Positions 1 through 7,138 of a DNA stretch of 14,225 nt are shown in pieces. The first letter of the stretch is position 1, and the number at the start of each line of letters is the position of its first letter. The position numbers and the translations under genes were made by a program. The notes beneath the pieces were generated by a model. The model saw only the letters and a list, made by a program, of their open reading frames with translations, was not told the DNA's origin and searched no databases. The stretch is from NCBI GenBank assembly GCA_035306625.1, contig DATGNS010000258.1:1-14225 (forward strand), in the 5' to 3' direction. This DNA comes from Serpens sp035306625 (GTDB lineage Bacteria > Pseudomonadota > Gammaproteobacteria > Pseudomonadales > Pseudomonadaceae).

Positions 1-837
1 AGCCTCGATCAGGGCGGCCCGATCGCCCGCACCGCCGAGGACTGCGCCCTGCTGCTGGGCGCCATGGCCGGCTTCGATCCCAAGGACTCCACCAGCGTTG
101 ACCAGCCGGTGGATGACTACCTGGCCGCTCTGAATCAGCCGCTGACCGGCCTGCGCATCGGCCTGCCGAAGGAATATTTCGGCAACGGCCTGGACAGTCG
201 CATCGCCGAACGCGTGCTGGCCGTGGTGGAAGAGCTGAAGAAGCTCGGCGCCAGCGTGAAGGACATCAGCCTGCCGAACATGAAGCACGCCATTCCGGCG
301 TACTACGTGATCGCCCCGGCCGAGGCCAGCTCCAACCTGTCGCGCTTCGATGGCGTGCGCTTCGGCTACCGCTGCGAGAACCCGCAGAACCTGGAAGACC
401 TGTACAAGCGCAGCCGTGGCGAAGGCTTCGGCGCCGAGGTGAAGCGCCGCATCATGGTCGGCACCTATGCCCTGTCGGCCGGCTACTACGACGCCTACTA
501 CCTGAAGGCCCAGAAGATCCGCCGCCTGATCAAGAACGACTTCCTCGCCGCCTTCGGCGAAGTGGATCTGATCCTCGGCCCGACCACGCCGAACCCGGCC
601 TGGAAGCTGGGCGAGAAGGCCAACGACCCGGTCTCCGCCTACCTGGAAGACATCTACACCATCACCGCCAACCTGGCGGGCATTCCGGGCCTGTCCATGC
701 CGGCCGGCTTCGTCGAGGGCCTGCCGGTGGGTGTGCAGCTGCTGGCGCCGTATTTCCAGGAAGGCCGCCTGCTGAACGTCGCCCACCAGTACCAGCAGGT
801 CAGCGACTGGCATACCCGCACCCCGACCGGATTCTGA
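1..837 (+). CDS. gatA: GatA, Asp-tRNA(Asn)/Glu-tRNA(Gln) amidotransferase subunit A (3' part)
   Basis: This is the amidase subunit of the GatCAB complex, which releases ammonia from glutamine so that misacylated Glu-tRNA(Gln) or Asp-tRNA(Asn) can be amidated. The reading frame is open from base 1, beginning SLDQGGPIARTAEDCALLLG, a conserved block of the amidase-signature family just after the catalytic region. The 278 visible residues are the C-terminal part of a protein normally about 480 aa long. The Lys-Ser-Ser catalytic triad lies upstream of the window and cannot be checked. The end is typical of GatA: GLPVGVQLLAPYFQEGRLL near residues 239-257 and a stop after RTPTGF. gatB starts 12 bases downstream, so the two are almost certainly cotranscribed. 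In pseudomonads gatC normally precedes gatA. The ATG at 64 is an internal Met, not the start. Confidence 0.96.
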   Translation, partial: SLDQGGPIARTAEDCALLLGAMAGFDPKDSTSVDQPVDDYLAALNQPLTGLRIGLPKEYFGNGLDSRIAERVLAVVEELKKLGASVKDISLPNMKHAIPAYYVIAPAEASSNLSRFDGVRFGYRCENPQNLEDLYKRSRGEGFGAEVKRRIMVGTYALSAGYYDAYYLKAQKIRRLIKNDFLAAFGEVDLILGPTTPNPAWKLGEKANDPVSAYLEDIYTITANLAGIPGLSMPAGFVEGLPVGVQLLAPYFQEGRLLNVAHQYQQVSDWHTRTPTGF

Positions 838-849
838 GGAACACGCACA

Positions 850-2298
850 ATGCAATGGGAAGCCGTGATCGGGCTGGAAATCCACGCCCAGCTCTCCACC
901 CAATCGAAGATCTTCTCGGCCAGCGCCACCAGCTTCGGCGCCGAGCCCAACACCCAGGCCAGCCTGATCGACCTGGGCATGCCCGGTACCCTGCCGGTGC
1001 TCAACGCGGAAGCCGTGCGCATGGCGGTGAAGTTCGGCCTGGCCATCAATGCCGAGCTGGGCCGCACCAACGTGTTCGCCCGCAAGAACTACTTCTACCC
1101 GGACCTGCCCAAGGGCTACCAGACCAGCCAGATGGACCATCCCATCGTTGGCAAGGGCTACCTGGACATCACCCTGGAAGACGGCACCGTCAAGCGCGTC
1201 GGCATCACCCGCGCGCATCTGGAAGAAGACGCCGGCAAGAGCCTGCATGAAGATTTCCACGGCATGACCGGCATCGACCTGAACCGCGCCGGCACCCCGC
1301 TGCTGGAAATCGTCTCCGAGCCGGACCTGCGCTCGGCCAAGGAAGCGGTGGCCTATGTGAAGGCCATCCACGCCCTGGTGCGCTACCTGGGCATCTGCGA
1401 CGGCAACATGGCCGAGGGTTCCCTGCGCTGCGACTGCAACGTGTCCGTGCGCCCCAGGGGTCAGGCCGAGTTCGGCACCCGCGCCGAAATCAAGAACGTC
1501 AACTCGTTCCGTTTCATCGAAAAGGCCATCAACCACGAGATCCAGCGCCAGATCGAACTGATCGAGGACGGTGGCAAGGTGGTGCAGGAAACCCGCCTGT
1601 ACGACCCGAACAAGGACGAGACCCGTTCCATGCGCGGCAAGGAGGAAGCCAACGACTACCGCTACTTCCCCTGCCCCGACCTGCTGCCGGTGGTGCTGGA
1701 GGACAGCTTCATCGAGCAGGTGCGCGGCGAGCTGCCGGAACTGCCCCCGCAGAAGCGCGAACGCTTCCAGAGCCAGTTCGGCCTGTCCGCCTACGACGCC
1801 AGCGTGCTGTCTGCCAGCCGCGAGATGGCCGACTACTTCGAGGCGGTCCAGCAGGTCTGCGGCGATGCCAAGCTGGCGGCCAACTGGGTGATGGGCGAAC
1901 TGTCCAGCCTGCTCAACAAGGAAGGCCTGGACATCGAGCAGTCGCCGGTGTCCGCTGCGCAGCTCGGCGGCCTGATCCAGCGCATCCAGGACAACACCAT
2001 CAGCGGCAAGATTGCCAAGATGGTCTTCGAGGCCCTGGCCAACGGCGAAGGCGAAACCGCCGATGCCATCATCGAGCAGAAGGGCCTCAAGCAGGTCACC
2101 GACACCGGTGCCATCGAGGCCATGCTGGATGAGGTGCTGGCCGCCAACGCCGCGCAGGTGGAGCAGTACCGCGCCAGCGACGAGGCCAAGCGTGCCAAGA
2201 TGTTCGGCTTCTTCGTCGGTCAGGCCATGAAGGCCTCCAAGGGCAAGGCCAACCCCGGCCAAGTGAACCAATTGCTCAAGAAGAAACTCGAAGGCTGA
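850..2298 (+). CDS. gatB: GatB, Asp-tRNA(Asn)/Glu-tRNA(Gln) amidotransferase subunit B
   Basis: This subunit binds the misacylated tRNA, activates the side-chain carboxylate with ATP and accepts ammonia channelled from GatA. The 482-aa length is usual for the family. The N-terminal catalytic domain carries family blocks: WEAVIGLEIHAQL (3-15), NYFYPDLPKGYQTSQ (80-94), RAHLEEDAGK (121-130), NRAGTPLLEIVSEPD (145-159), GNMAEGSLRCDCNVSVRP (185-202) and DYRYFPCPDLLP (269-280). In the last block Cys275 sits where many GatB proteins have Glu; I believe this is normal in pseudomonads. The C-terminal third is the helical GatB/YqeY tRNA-binding domain, ending with a Lys-rich tail. The start is supported by GAGGA at 836-840, nine bases before the ATG and overlapping the gatA stop, which suggests translational coupling. 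Confidence 0.98.
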   Translation: MQWEAVIGLEIHAQLSTQSKIFSASATSFGAEPNTQASLIDLGMPGTLPVLNAEAVRMAVKFGLAINAELGRTNVFARKNYFYPDLPKGYQTSQMDHPIVGKGYLDITLEDGTVKRVGITRAHLEEDAGKSLHEDFHGMTGIDLNRAGTPLLEIVSEPDLRSAKEAVAYVKAIHALVRYLGICDGNMAEGSLRCDCNVSVRPRGQAEFGTRAEIKNVNSFRFIEKAINHEIQRQIELIEDGGKVVQETRLYDPNKDETRSMRGKEEANDYRYFPCPDLLPVVLEDSFIEQVRGELPELPPQKRERFQSQFGLSAYDASVLSASREMADYFEAVQQVCGDAKLAANWVMGELSSLLNKEGLDIEQSPVSAAQLGGLIQRIQDNTISGKIAKMVFEALANGEGETADAIIEQKGLKQVTDTGAIEAMLDEVLAANAAQVEQYRASDEAKRAKMFGFFVGQAMKASKGKANPGQVNQLLKKKLEG

Positions 2299-2305
2299 TC
2301 AAAGC

Positions 2306-2326
2306 GCCGGCCACTGGAAGGCCGGC
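2306..2326 (+). other. Hairpin after gatB, no T-tract
   Basis: A perfect 7-bp inverted repeat GCCGGCC / GGCCGGC encloses a 7-base loop and begins 8 bases after the gatB stop. No run of T follows (ACCGGGG), so it does not look like a standard intrinsic terminator. It may stabilise the gatB mRNA 3' end or act as a weak or factor-assisted terminator. Confidence 0.45.
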
Positions 2327-2331
2327 ACCGG

Positions 2332-2365
2332 GGCATGCCGTATCCGGGAGGATCACCGGCATGCC
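2332..2365 (+). promoter_or_regulatory. 9-bp inverted repeat enclosing a Shine-Dalgarno and ATG
   Basis: GGCATGCCG (2332-2340) is exactly complementary to CGGCATGCC (2357-2365), with a 16-base loop. The loop contains GGGAGGA (2346-2352), and the right arm contains the ATG at 2361 that this Shine-Dalgarno would serve. Folded RNA would hide that start codon while leaving the Shine-Dalgarno in the loop. The repeat is seen directly; any regulatory role for the downstream lipoprotein gene is inference. Confidence 0.4.
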
Positions 2366-2408
2366 GTTATCCTGCCCATCGTGGGCGCTTAACCCATCCG
2401 GTCCCCGC

Positions 2409-2816
2409 ATGCGTTATCTATTCATCCTGCTCAGCGCGGCCTTCCTGTTCGCCTGCAGCAACCCCGGCGGCGAATCGTCCGTCCTGCTACCGGCACCCGC
2501 GGAAGCCAGTTCGCAGAAGACCCTGGTAGGCAAGGCCTCCTGGTACGGCCCCCGTTTCCATGGTCGCAAGACCGCCAGCGGCGAGATCTTCAACCAGCAC
2601 GAGCTGACTGCTGCCCACCGCAGCCTGCCGCTCGGTACCAAGGTGAAGGTCACCAATCTGAAGAACGGCCGGTCGGTGGTGGTACGCATCAACGACCGCG
2701 GCCCCTATGCCAAGGGCCGGGTGATCGACCTCTCGCGCGCCGCCGCCAAGCGCCTTGGCATGCTGAACAGCGGCGTGGCGCAGGTGCGCGTCGAACGCCT
2801 GACCAGCCGCAACTGA
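2409..2816 (+). CDS. Short RlpA-family (double-psi beta-barrel) lipoprotein without SPOR domain
   Basis: Probable septal-ring/peptidoglycan lipoprotein related to RlpA lytic transglycosylases. From the ATG at 2409 it is 135 aa with a compact lipoprotein signal (MRYLFILLSAAFLFAC). The lipobox LFAC places the lipidated Cys at 16, and Ser at +2 fits outer-membrane sorting. Residues 41-131 form one RlpA-like double-psi beta-barrel, with GKASWYGPRFHGRKTASGE (41-59) and INDRGPYAKGRVIDLSR (94-110). Glu59, His70 and Asp96 have the spacing of the active-site positions I recall for Pseudomonas aeruginosa RlpA (E120, H131, D157). Full-length RlpA is about 340 aa with a C-terminal SPOR domain; this one ends just after the barrel. 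Start choice is uncertain: 2409 gives the cleaner signal peptide but has no Shine-Dalgarno, whereas the in-frame ATG at 2361 has GGGAGGA eight bases upstream and adds 16 residues. It converges on lptG. Confidence 0.85.
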   Translation: MRYLFILLSAAFLFACSNPGGESSVLLPAPAEASSQKTLVGKASWYGPRFHGRKTASGEIFNQHELTAAHRSLPLGTKVKVTNLKNGRSVVVRINDRGPYAKGRVIDLSRAAAKRLGMLNSGVAQVRVERLTSRN

Positions 2817-2825
2817 AAACGTCGA

Positions 2826-2843
2826 CCCGGGCGAGAGCCCGGG
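2826..2843 (-). terminator. Probable terminator of lptFG, between the convergent genes
   Basis: CCCGGGC / GCCCGGG form a 7-bp all-GC stem with a GAGA loop in the 46-base gap between the convergent RlpA-like gene and lptG. Read on the minus strand the stem is followed by TCGACGTTTTC, a short and displaced T-run, so it best fits termination of lptFG. On the plus strand no T-run follows, though it could still slow transcripts from that side. A second inverted repeat, GCGCGCC (2848-2854) / GGCGCGC (2869-2875), overlaps the lptG stop codon. Confidence 0.5.
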
Positions 2844-2862
2844 CCGGGCGCGCCTGACCGGT

Positions 2863-3921
2863 TCAGCCGGCGCGCTGCAGCAACCGCAGGCCGATCAGCG
2901 CACAGACGGCCCCGGGCAGAACCACCGCCAACAGGGGCGAGAAGCCGAACACCAGACTGGCTGGCCCCAGCAGGTCCTGGATGATGCGGAACACGAAGCC
3001 CACCAGTACGCCGGTGAAGATGCGCTGCCCCAGGGTCACCGAACGCAGCGGCCCGAAGATGAAGGAAATGGCCAGGATCACCAGCGAGGCAGTGATCAGC
3101 GGCTGCAACACCTTGCCCCAGAACGCCAGCCAGTAGGGGTCGCTGTCCAGCCCCTGGCCACCCAGGAAGCGCGCGTACTGCCACAGGCCGCTGATGGACA
3201 GGGCGTCCGGCTCGGTGATCAGGGTGCTGACCAGTTGCGGGGTCAGCTCGACCCGCCAGGTTCGGGTGGGCTCGTGGACGACCTCGCTGCGTTGGGTGGT
3301 CAGACGCGTGCTGGTCACCTCATGCAGCATCCAGTGATCGCCGGCGTACTCGGCGCGCTCGGCAAAGCTGGACTCCCGCAGCACCCGATCCTCGTCGAAG
3401 ACGAAGCGCGTGATGCCCAGCATCACGCCATCGCTGCGCGCGGCGTTGATATGCACGTACTGATTGCCTTCCCGATGCCAGAGACCCTTGGAGCTCATGG
3501 CCTGGCCTCCGTTGCGCGCCATGTCGCGCTTGAAGTCTGCCAGCACCTCGGTCTTGGGCATCACGAATTCGGACAGCGCCAGGCCCAGCACCATCAGCAG
3601 CAGCATGGGCACCATTACCGCACCGACGATGCGCACCAACGGCACCCCGGAGGCACGCATCACGGTCAGCTCGCTGCTGCTGGCCAGGGTGCCCAGGCCG
3701 ATCAGGCAGCCGATCAGCGCCCCCATGGGCAACAGCTCGTAGAGTCTCCGAGGCGAAGTGAGCAGCACATTCTCGAGAACCTCAGGCACGCCGTAGGCAG
3801 CGCGCATGAAGGTGAGCTCATCAATCAACGCGAACAGAAGAGACAATCCCCAGAGCACGCCGAGCACCGCCAGGATGGATAACAGCACCTGGCGAGCGAT
3901 ATAGCGATCCAGACGGTTCAT
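2863..3921 (-). CDS. lptG: LptG, LPS export ABC transporter permease
   Basis: LptG is one of the two inner-membrane permeases of LptB2FG, which extracts lipopolysaccharide from the inner membrane and passes it to the LptC-LptA-LptD bridge. The 352-aa product has the family plan: three N-terminal membrane segments (about 13-33, 64-82, 98-118), a periplasmic beta-jellyroll domain (about 125-255) and three C-terminal segments (about 270-290, 300-320, 328-347). The cytoplasmic loop SSSELTVMRASGVP (81-94) is the conserved coupling-helix region that meets the ATPase LptB. The start MNRLDRYIARQVL is chosen because its ATG overlaps the lptF stop as ATGA (3918-3921), a standard coupled arrangement. 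The same frame stays open upstream to 4221, but that extension overlaps lptF and reads as non-membrane, Arg/Gly/Ala-rich sequence. lptB is not in this window. Confidence 0.96.
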   Translation of the reverse strand: MNRLDRYIARQVLLSILAVLGVLWGLSLLFALIDELTFMRAAYGVPEVLENVLLTSPRRLYELLPMGALIGCLIGLGTLASSSELTVMRASGVPLVRIVGAVMVPMLLLMVLGLALSEFVMPKTEVLADFKRDMARNGGQAMSSKGLWHREGNQYVHINAARSDGVMLGITRFVFDEDRVLRESSFAERAEYAGDHWMLHEVTSTRLTTQRSEVVHEPTRTWRVELTPQLVSTLITEPDALSISGLWQYARFLGGQGLDSDPYWLAFWGKVLQPLITASLVILAISFIFGPLRSVTLGQRIFTGVLVGFVFRIIQDLLGPASLVFGFSPLLAVVLPGAVCALIGLRLLQRAG

Positions 3922-5024
3922 CGGCGCACCTCCCGGCGAGCGGTACGCAACGCAGCCCATCTGAGCTGAATGGGCTCCCAGAAGAAGATCAGCGCGCCGA
4001 TCCCTACGAACAGCAGATGCACCCACCAGAGGCCGATACCGGGAGGAATGGTGCCCTTTTCCACCTGACTGCGCATGGCGATCAGCAGCCCCAGGTAACC
4101 CATGTACAGGAACAAGGCAGGCAGGAGCTTCAGATAGCGCCCCTGCCGGGGGTTGGCCCTGGCCATCGGTACCGCGAACAGGGTCATGATCAGCACGATC
4201 AGCGGCAGCGACAGGCGCCACTGGAGTTCCGCCTGCTGGGCGCGGCCCGGATGCCCCCAGAGACTGGCGGTAGGATCATCGTCCAGGCTGCGGTTCGGGC
4301 CCAGACTGACCTCGGGACTGGGCAGCAGGACGCCGTAGCGGTCGTATTGCAGGACACGATAATCCGCCTGGCCGGGCATGCCGTCATAACGATAGCCGTT
4401 CTCCAGCACCAGGTAGCGGCGTCCGTCCTCCTGGATCAGCTGGCGCCCGCGCTCGGCGATCAGAGTGGTGATCTGACCATCCTTGCCCCGCTCGGTGATG
4501 AACACCCCGCGCAGCACGGTGCGCTCGGCATTCAGGGATTCCGTATAGGTCACCCGGCTACCGGAGCCCAGTTCCTGGAAACGCCCGGCCGACAGGGTTT
4601 CCAGCTCGCTCAGGTTGTCCTGCGCGGCCAGCAGCTCCCAGGATTTGTAGGCGCTGCTGGGCGTTACCGACAGCGCCAGCCAGCCCACCACCAGCGCCAG
4701 CAGCGTTGCGGGTCCCAGGGTATAGAGCAGCAGCCGCTGCTGACTCATGCCGGACGCCGACAGGGCAGCCATCTCGCTTTCCAGGTACATGCGCCCGTAG
4801 CTGAGCATGATGGCCAGGAAGAAGCCCAGCGGCAGGATCAGTTGCAGGAAGCCCGGCATGCGGTAGAGCATCACCCACAGCAGCACACTGGGGTCGAGCA
4901 CTCCCCGCGCCGCCTGGGCCAGATACTTGATGAAGCGCCCGCTCATGATGATCACCAGCAGCACGGCGCTGACCGCAGTGGCGGTCACCAGCAGCTCGCG
5001 GGACAGGTAGCGGAAGATGATCAC
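3918..5024 (-). CDS. lptF: LptF, LPS export ABC transporter permease (GTG start)
   Basis: LptF is the partner permease of LptG in the LptB2FG lipopolysaccharide exporter. From the GTG at 5024 the product is 368 aa, close to the 366 aa of the E. coli protein, and begins (M)IIFRYLSRELL like other LptF proteins. Membrane segments lie near 11-30, 55-75 and 100-120. The coupling-helix motif YLESEMAALSASGMS is at 80-94. A periplasmic jellyroll follows, then three C-terminal segments starting at LPLIVLIMTLFAVPMA and ending near FVGIGALIFFWEPIQL. A TTG at 5060 would add 12 residues (PPAADNPGVPR and the start), but a Shine-Dalgarno (TGGAG, 5037-5033) lies eight bases before the GTG and favours the shorter form. 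It overlaps lptG by 4 bases and is divergent from pepA. Confidence 0.95.
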   Translation of the reverse strand: MIIFRYLSRELLVTATAVSAVLLVIIMSGRFIKYLAQAARGVLDPSVLLWVMLYRMPGFLQLILPLGFFLAIMLSYGRMYLESEMAALSASGMSQQRLLLYTLGPATLLALVVGWLALSVTPSSAYKSWELLAAQDNLSELETLSAGRFQELGSGSRVTYTESLNAERTVLRGVFITERGKDGQITTLIAERGRQLIQEDGRRYLVLENGYRYDGMPGQADYRVLQYDRYGVLLPSPEVSLGPNRSLDDDPTASLWGHPGRAQQAELQWRLSLPLIVLIMTLFAVPMARANPRQGRYLKLLPALFLYMGYLGLLIAMRSQVEKGTIPPGIGLWWVHLLFVGIGALIFFWEPIQLRWAALRTARREVRR

Positions 5025-5032
5025 ACGGGGCA

Positions 5033-5037
5033 CTCCA
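5033..5037 (-). promoter_or_regulatory. Ribosome binding site fixing the GTG start of lptF
   Basis: Read on the minus strand this is TGGAG, with its GGAG eight bases upstream of GTG 5024-5022. No comparable purine-rich site precedes the alternative TTG at 5060. This is the main reason for choosing the GTG. Confidence 0.65.
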
Positions 5038-5124
5038 GGGTTGTCAGCCGCGGGCGGCAACGCTCACACTAGCCGCATTCTCGGGCCGGCCCACCGTCCG
5101 GCGAGCCACTGAAATCAGCCGGCG

Positions 5125-5153
5125 ATTATCCTGCAAAGCCGACCCTTTGTCTT
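5125..5153 (-). promoter_or_regulatory. Candidate sigma-70-type promoter of lptFG
   Basis: On the minus strand, AAGACA (5153-5148, 4 of 6 to TTGACA) and GATAAT (5130-5125, 5 of 6 to TATAAT) are separated by exactly 17 bases. Initiation would fall near 5118, giving a leader of about 95 bases before the lptF GTG. On the plus strand the same 143-base region must also serve pepA; the only candidate I see there is TTGTCA (5041-5046) with CACACT (5065-5070) at an 18-base spacing, which is weak. Neither has been tested. Confidence 0.4.
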
Positions 5154-5167
5154 GGGGACACATAGCA

Positions 5168-6652
5168 ATGGAATTCCTTGTAAAAAATACCCGCCCGGAA
5201 ACCCTGAAGACCGCCACCCTGGTGCTGGCCATCGGTGAGGACCAGCAACTGGGCGCCCAGGCCCAGGCCGTGGACGTCGCCAGCCAGGGTGCGCTGAGCG
5301 CCCTGCTCAAGCGCGGCGACCTGGCCGGCAAGCCCGGCCAGACGCTGTTGCTGCAGGGCCTGCCGAACATCAAGGCCGAACGCGTCCTGCTGGTCGGCCG
5401 CGGCAAGGAAGACTCCCTGCCGACCCGGCAGTTCCGCAAGGTGCTCGGCGCCGCCTTCGGCGTGCTCAAGGAACTGGGCGGTGGTGACGCGGCCCTGGCC
5501 CTGGACGATCTCCAGGTCAAGGAGCGCGACGCCTACGGCCGCGCCCGCCTGGCCACCGAATGCCTGGCGGACGGCAACTATGTGTTCGACCGCTTCAAGA
5601 GCGAAAAGGCCAAGCCGCGCAAGCTGAAGAAGGTCACCCTGCTGACCGCCGACACGGCCGCCGCCGAACGCGCCGCCGCCCATGCCCGGGCCATCGCCGC
5701 CGGCATGGCACTGACCCGCGACCTGGGCAACCTGCCGCCGAACCTCTGCCACCCCAGTTTTCTTGCCGAGCAGGCCGAAGCCATGGCCGGCCAGTACAAG
5801 GACCTGAAGGTCGAGGTGCTCAACGAGAAGAAGCTGCGCGAACTGGGCATGGGCGCCTTCCTGGCCGTGGCCCAGGGCAGCGAGCAGCCGCCGCGTCTGA
5901 TCGTCCTGCAATACCAGGGCGCCAAGAAGAGCGAGCAGCCGTACGTGCTGGTCGGCAAGGGCATCACCTTCGACACCGGCGGCATCAGCCTCAAGCCCGG
6001 CCAGGGCATGGACGAGATGAAATACGACATGTGCGGCGCCGCGAGCGTGCTGGGCACCTTCAAGGCGGTGCTGGAGCTGGGCCTGCCCATCAACCTGGTG
6101 GGCCTGCTGGCCTGCGCGGAAAACATGCCCAGTGGCCGCGCTACCCGCCCGGGCGACATCGTCACCACCATGAGCGGCCAGACCGTGGAAATCCTCAATA
6201 CCGACGCCGAAGGCCGTCTGGTGCTGTGCGACGCCCTGACCTACGCCGAACGCTTCAAGCCCAGGGCCGTGGTAGACATCGCCACCCTGACCGGTGCCTG
6301 CGTGGTGGCCCTCGGGGCCCACACCACCGGTCTGCTGGGCAACGACGACGCCCTGGCCCGGGAGCTGCTCAGCGCCGGCCAGCAGGCCGATGACCGCGCC
6401 TGGCAGCTGCCGCTGTTCGATGATTACCAGGAGCAGCTGGACAGCCCCTTTGCCGACATCGCCAACATCGGCGGGCCGAAGGCCGGCACCATCACCGCCG
6501 CCTGCTTCCTGTCGCGCTTCACCAAGGCCTACCCCTGGGCGCACCTGGACATCGCCGGCACCGCCTGGATCAGCGGTGGCAAGGAGAAGGGCGCCACCGG
6601 CCGTCCGGTGCCGCTGCTCACCCAGTACCTGCTGGACCGCAGCGCGGTCTGA
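5168..6652 (+). CDS. pepA: PepA, cytosolic leucyl aminopeptidase (M17 family)
   Basis: PepA is a two-metal hexameric aminopeptidase that removes N-terminal residues, preferably Leu, from peptides. The 494-aa length is right for the family. All expected active-site residues are visible: Lys264 (VGKG), Asp269 (TFDTGG), Lys276, Asp287 (MKYDMCG), then Asp346, Glu348 and Arg350 in the family signature NTDAEGRL. The N-terminal macro-like domain covers about 1-165. In E. coli PepA also binds DNA in carAB regulation and Xer recombination, and in P. aeruginosa the homologue (PhpA) has been linked to algD expression; a DNA-binding role here is possible but not shown by the sequence. The ATG at 5168 is chosen because GGGGA (5154-5158) lies nine bases upstream; the in-frame TTG at 5147 lies before this site. 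It heads the pepA-holC block. Confidence 0.97.
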   Translation: MEFLVKNTRPETLKTATLVLAIGEDQQLGAQAQAVDVASQGALSALLKRGDLAGKPGQTLLLQGLPNIKAERVLLVGRGKEDSLPTRQFRKVLGAAFGVLKELGGGDAALALDDLQVKERDAYGRARLATECLADGNYVFDRFKSEKAKPRKLKKVTLLTADTAAAERAAAHARAIAAGMALTRDLGNLPPNLCHPSFLAEQAEAMAGQYKDLKVEVLNEKKLRELGMGAFLAVAQGSEQPPRLIVLQYQGAKKSEQPYVLVGKGITFDTGGISLKPGQGMDEMKYDMCGAASVLGTFKAVLELGLPINLVGLLACAENMPSGRATRPGDIVTTMSGQTVEILNTDAEGRLVLCDALTYAERFKPRAVVDIATLTGACVVALGAHTTGLLGNDDALARELLSAGQQADDRAWQLPLFDDYQEQLDSPFADIANIGGPKAGTITAACFLSRFTKAYPWAHLDIAGTAWISGGKEKGATGRPVPLLTQYLLDRSAV

Positions 6653-6660
6653 TGCGTATC

Positions 6661-6682
6661 GCGGGCGCCGTCCGGCGCCCGC
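6661..6682 (+). other. Strong GC hairpin between pepA and holC
   Basis: GCGGGCGCCG and CGGCGCCCGC are perfect 10-base arms separated by TC, giving in practice a 9-bp stem with a 4-base loop, 9 bases after the pepA stop. No T-run follows (CCTGCCCC). It may cap the 3' end of a pepA-only transcript or lower holC expression relative to pepA. A similar hairpin lies after nhaD. Confidence 0.5.
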
Positions 6683-6704
6683 CCTGCCCCGGATCTGACA
6701 GCCC

Positions 6705-7124
6705 ATGCCCCGCGTCGAATTCTATGTCCTGCCCGACAGCGACCCGCGCCAGCGCCTCAGGGTCGCCTGCCAGCTGGCCGGCAAGGCCTGGCGTGCCGGC
6801 ATGCAGGTATTCATTCGCGGCGCCAGCGAACAGGATTGCGACGCCCTGGACGACCTGCTGTGGAGCTACCGCAGCGCCAGCTTCGTGCCCCACAACCGCC
6901 ACGAGGACGGCGCCGACGCCCCGGTGGTCATCGGCATCGACCAGGATCCCGCCCATGCCCAGGGCCTGCTGATCAACCTGCACGCCACCCTGCCCGCCGA
7001 TCCCGAGCGCTTCAGCCGCATCATCGAGATCGTCAACCAGGCGCCGGATCTGCTGACCATCTGCCGGGAGCATTTCCGCGAATACCGTCAGCGCGGCTAT
7101 GCTCCTCAGCGTGTCGAACTCTGA
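6705..7124 (+). CDS. holC: HolC, DNA polymerase III subunit chi
   Basis: Chi is a clamp-loader accessory subunit that binds psi (HolD) and the C-terminal tail of single-stranded DNA-binding protein, linking the replicase to SSB-coated template. The 139-aa length fits. Family features are the N-terminal FYVLPDSD (6-13), RVACQLAGKAWRAGMQVFI (19-37), the LLWSYRSASFVPHNRH block (51-66) and PVVIG (73-77). It follows pepA by 52 bases, and pepA-holC-valS is a widespread proteobacterial order. The Shine-Dalgarno is poor: only GGAT at 6691-6694, ten bases before the ATG. This suggests modest translation, consistent with the few copies of chi needed per cell. Confidence 0.95.
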   Translation: MPRVEFYVLPDSDPRQRLRVACQLAGKAWRAGMQVFIRGASEQDCDALDDLLWSYRSASFVPHNRHEDGADAPVVIGIDQDPAHAQGLLINLHATLPADPERFSRIIEIVNQAPDLLTICREHFREYRQRGYAPQRVEL

Positions 7125-7138
7125 TTCAAGCGCCGCCC

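Noticed and set aside
2863..4221. The long 452-aa reading of lptG starting at 4221
   Set aside because: The extra 100 residues overlap lptF and look like out-of-frame Arg/Gly/Ala-rich sequence. The ATGA overlap at 3918-3921 and the family-typical MNRLDRYI start fit the shorter form.
5147..5167. TTG at 5147 as the start of pepA
   Set aside because: The Shine-Dalgarno at 5154-5158 lies downstream of that codon and serves the ATG at 5168. The shorter protein also matches the family length.
5126..6706. A 526-aa open frame on the minus strand opposite pepA
   Set aside because: It is a mirror of the pepA codon pattern, rich in Gly, Gln, Ala and Val with no domain. pepA itself has every active-site residue.
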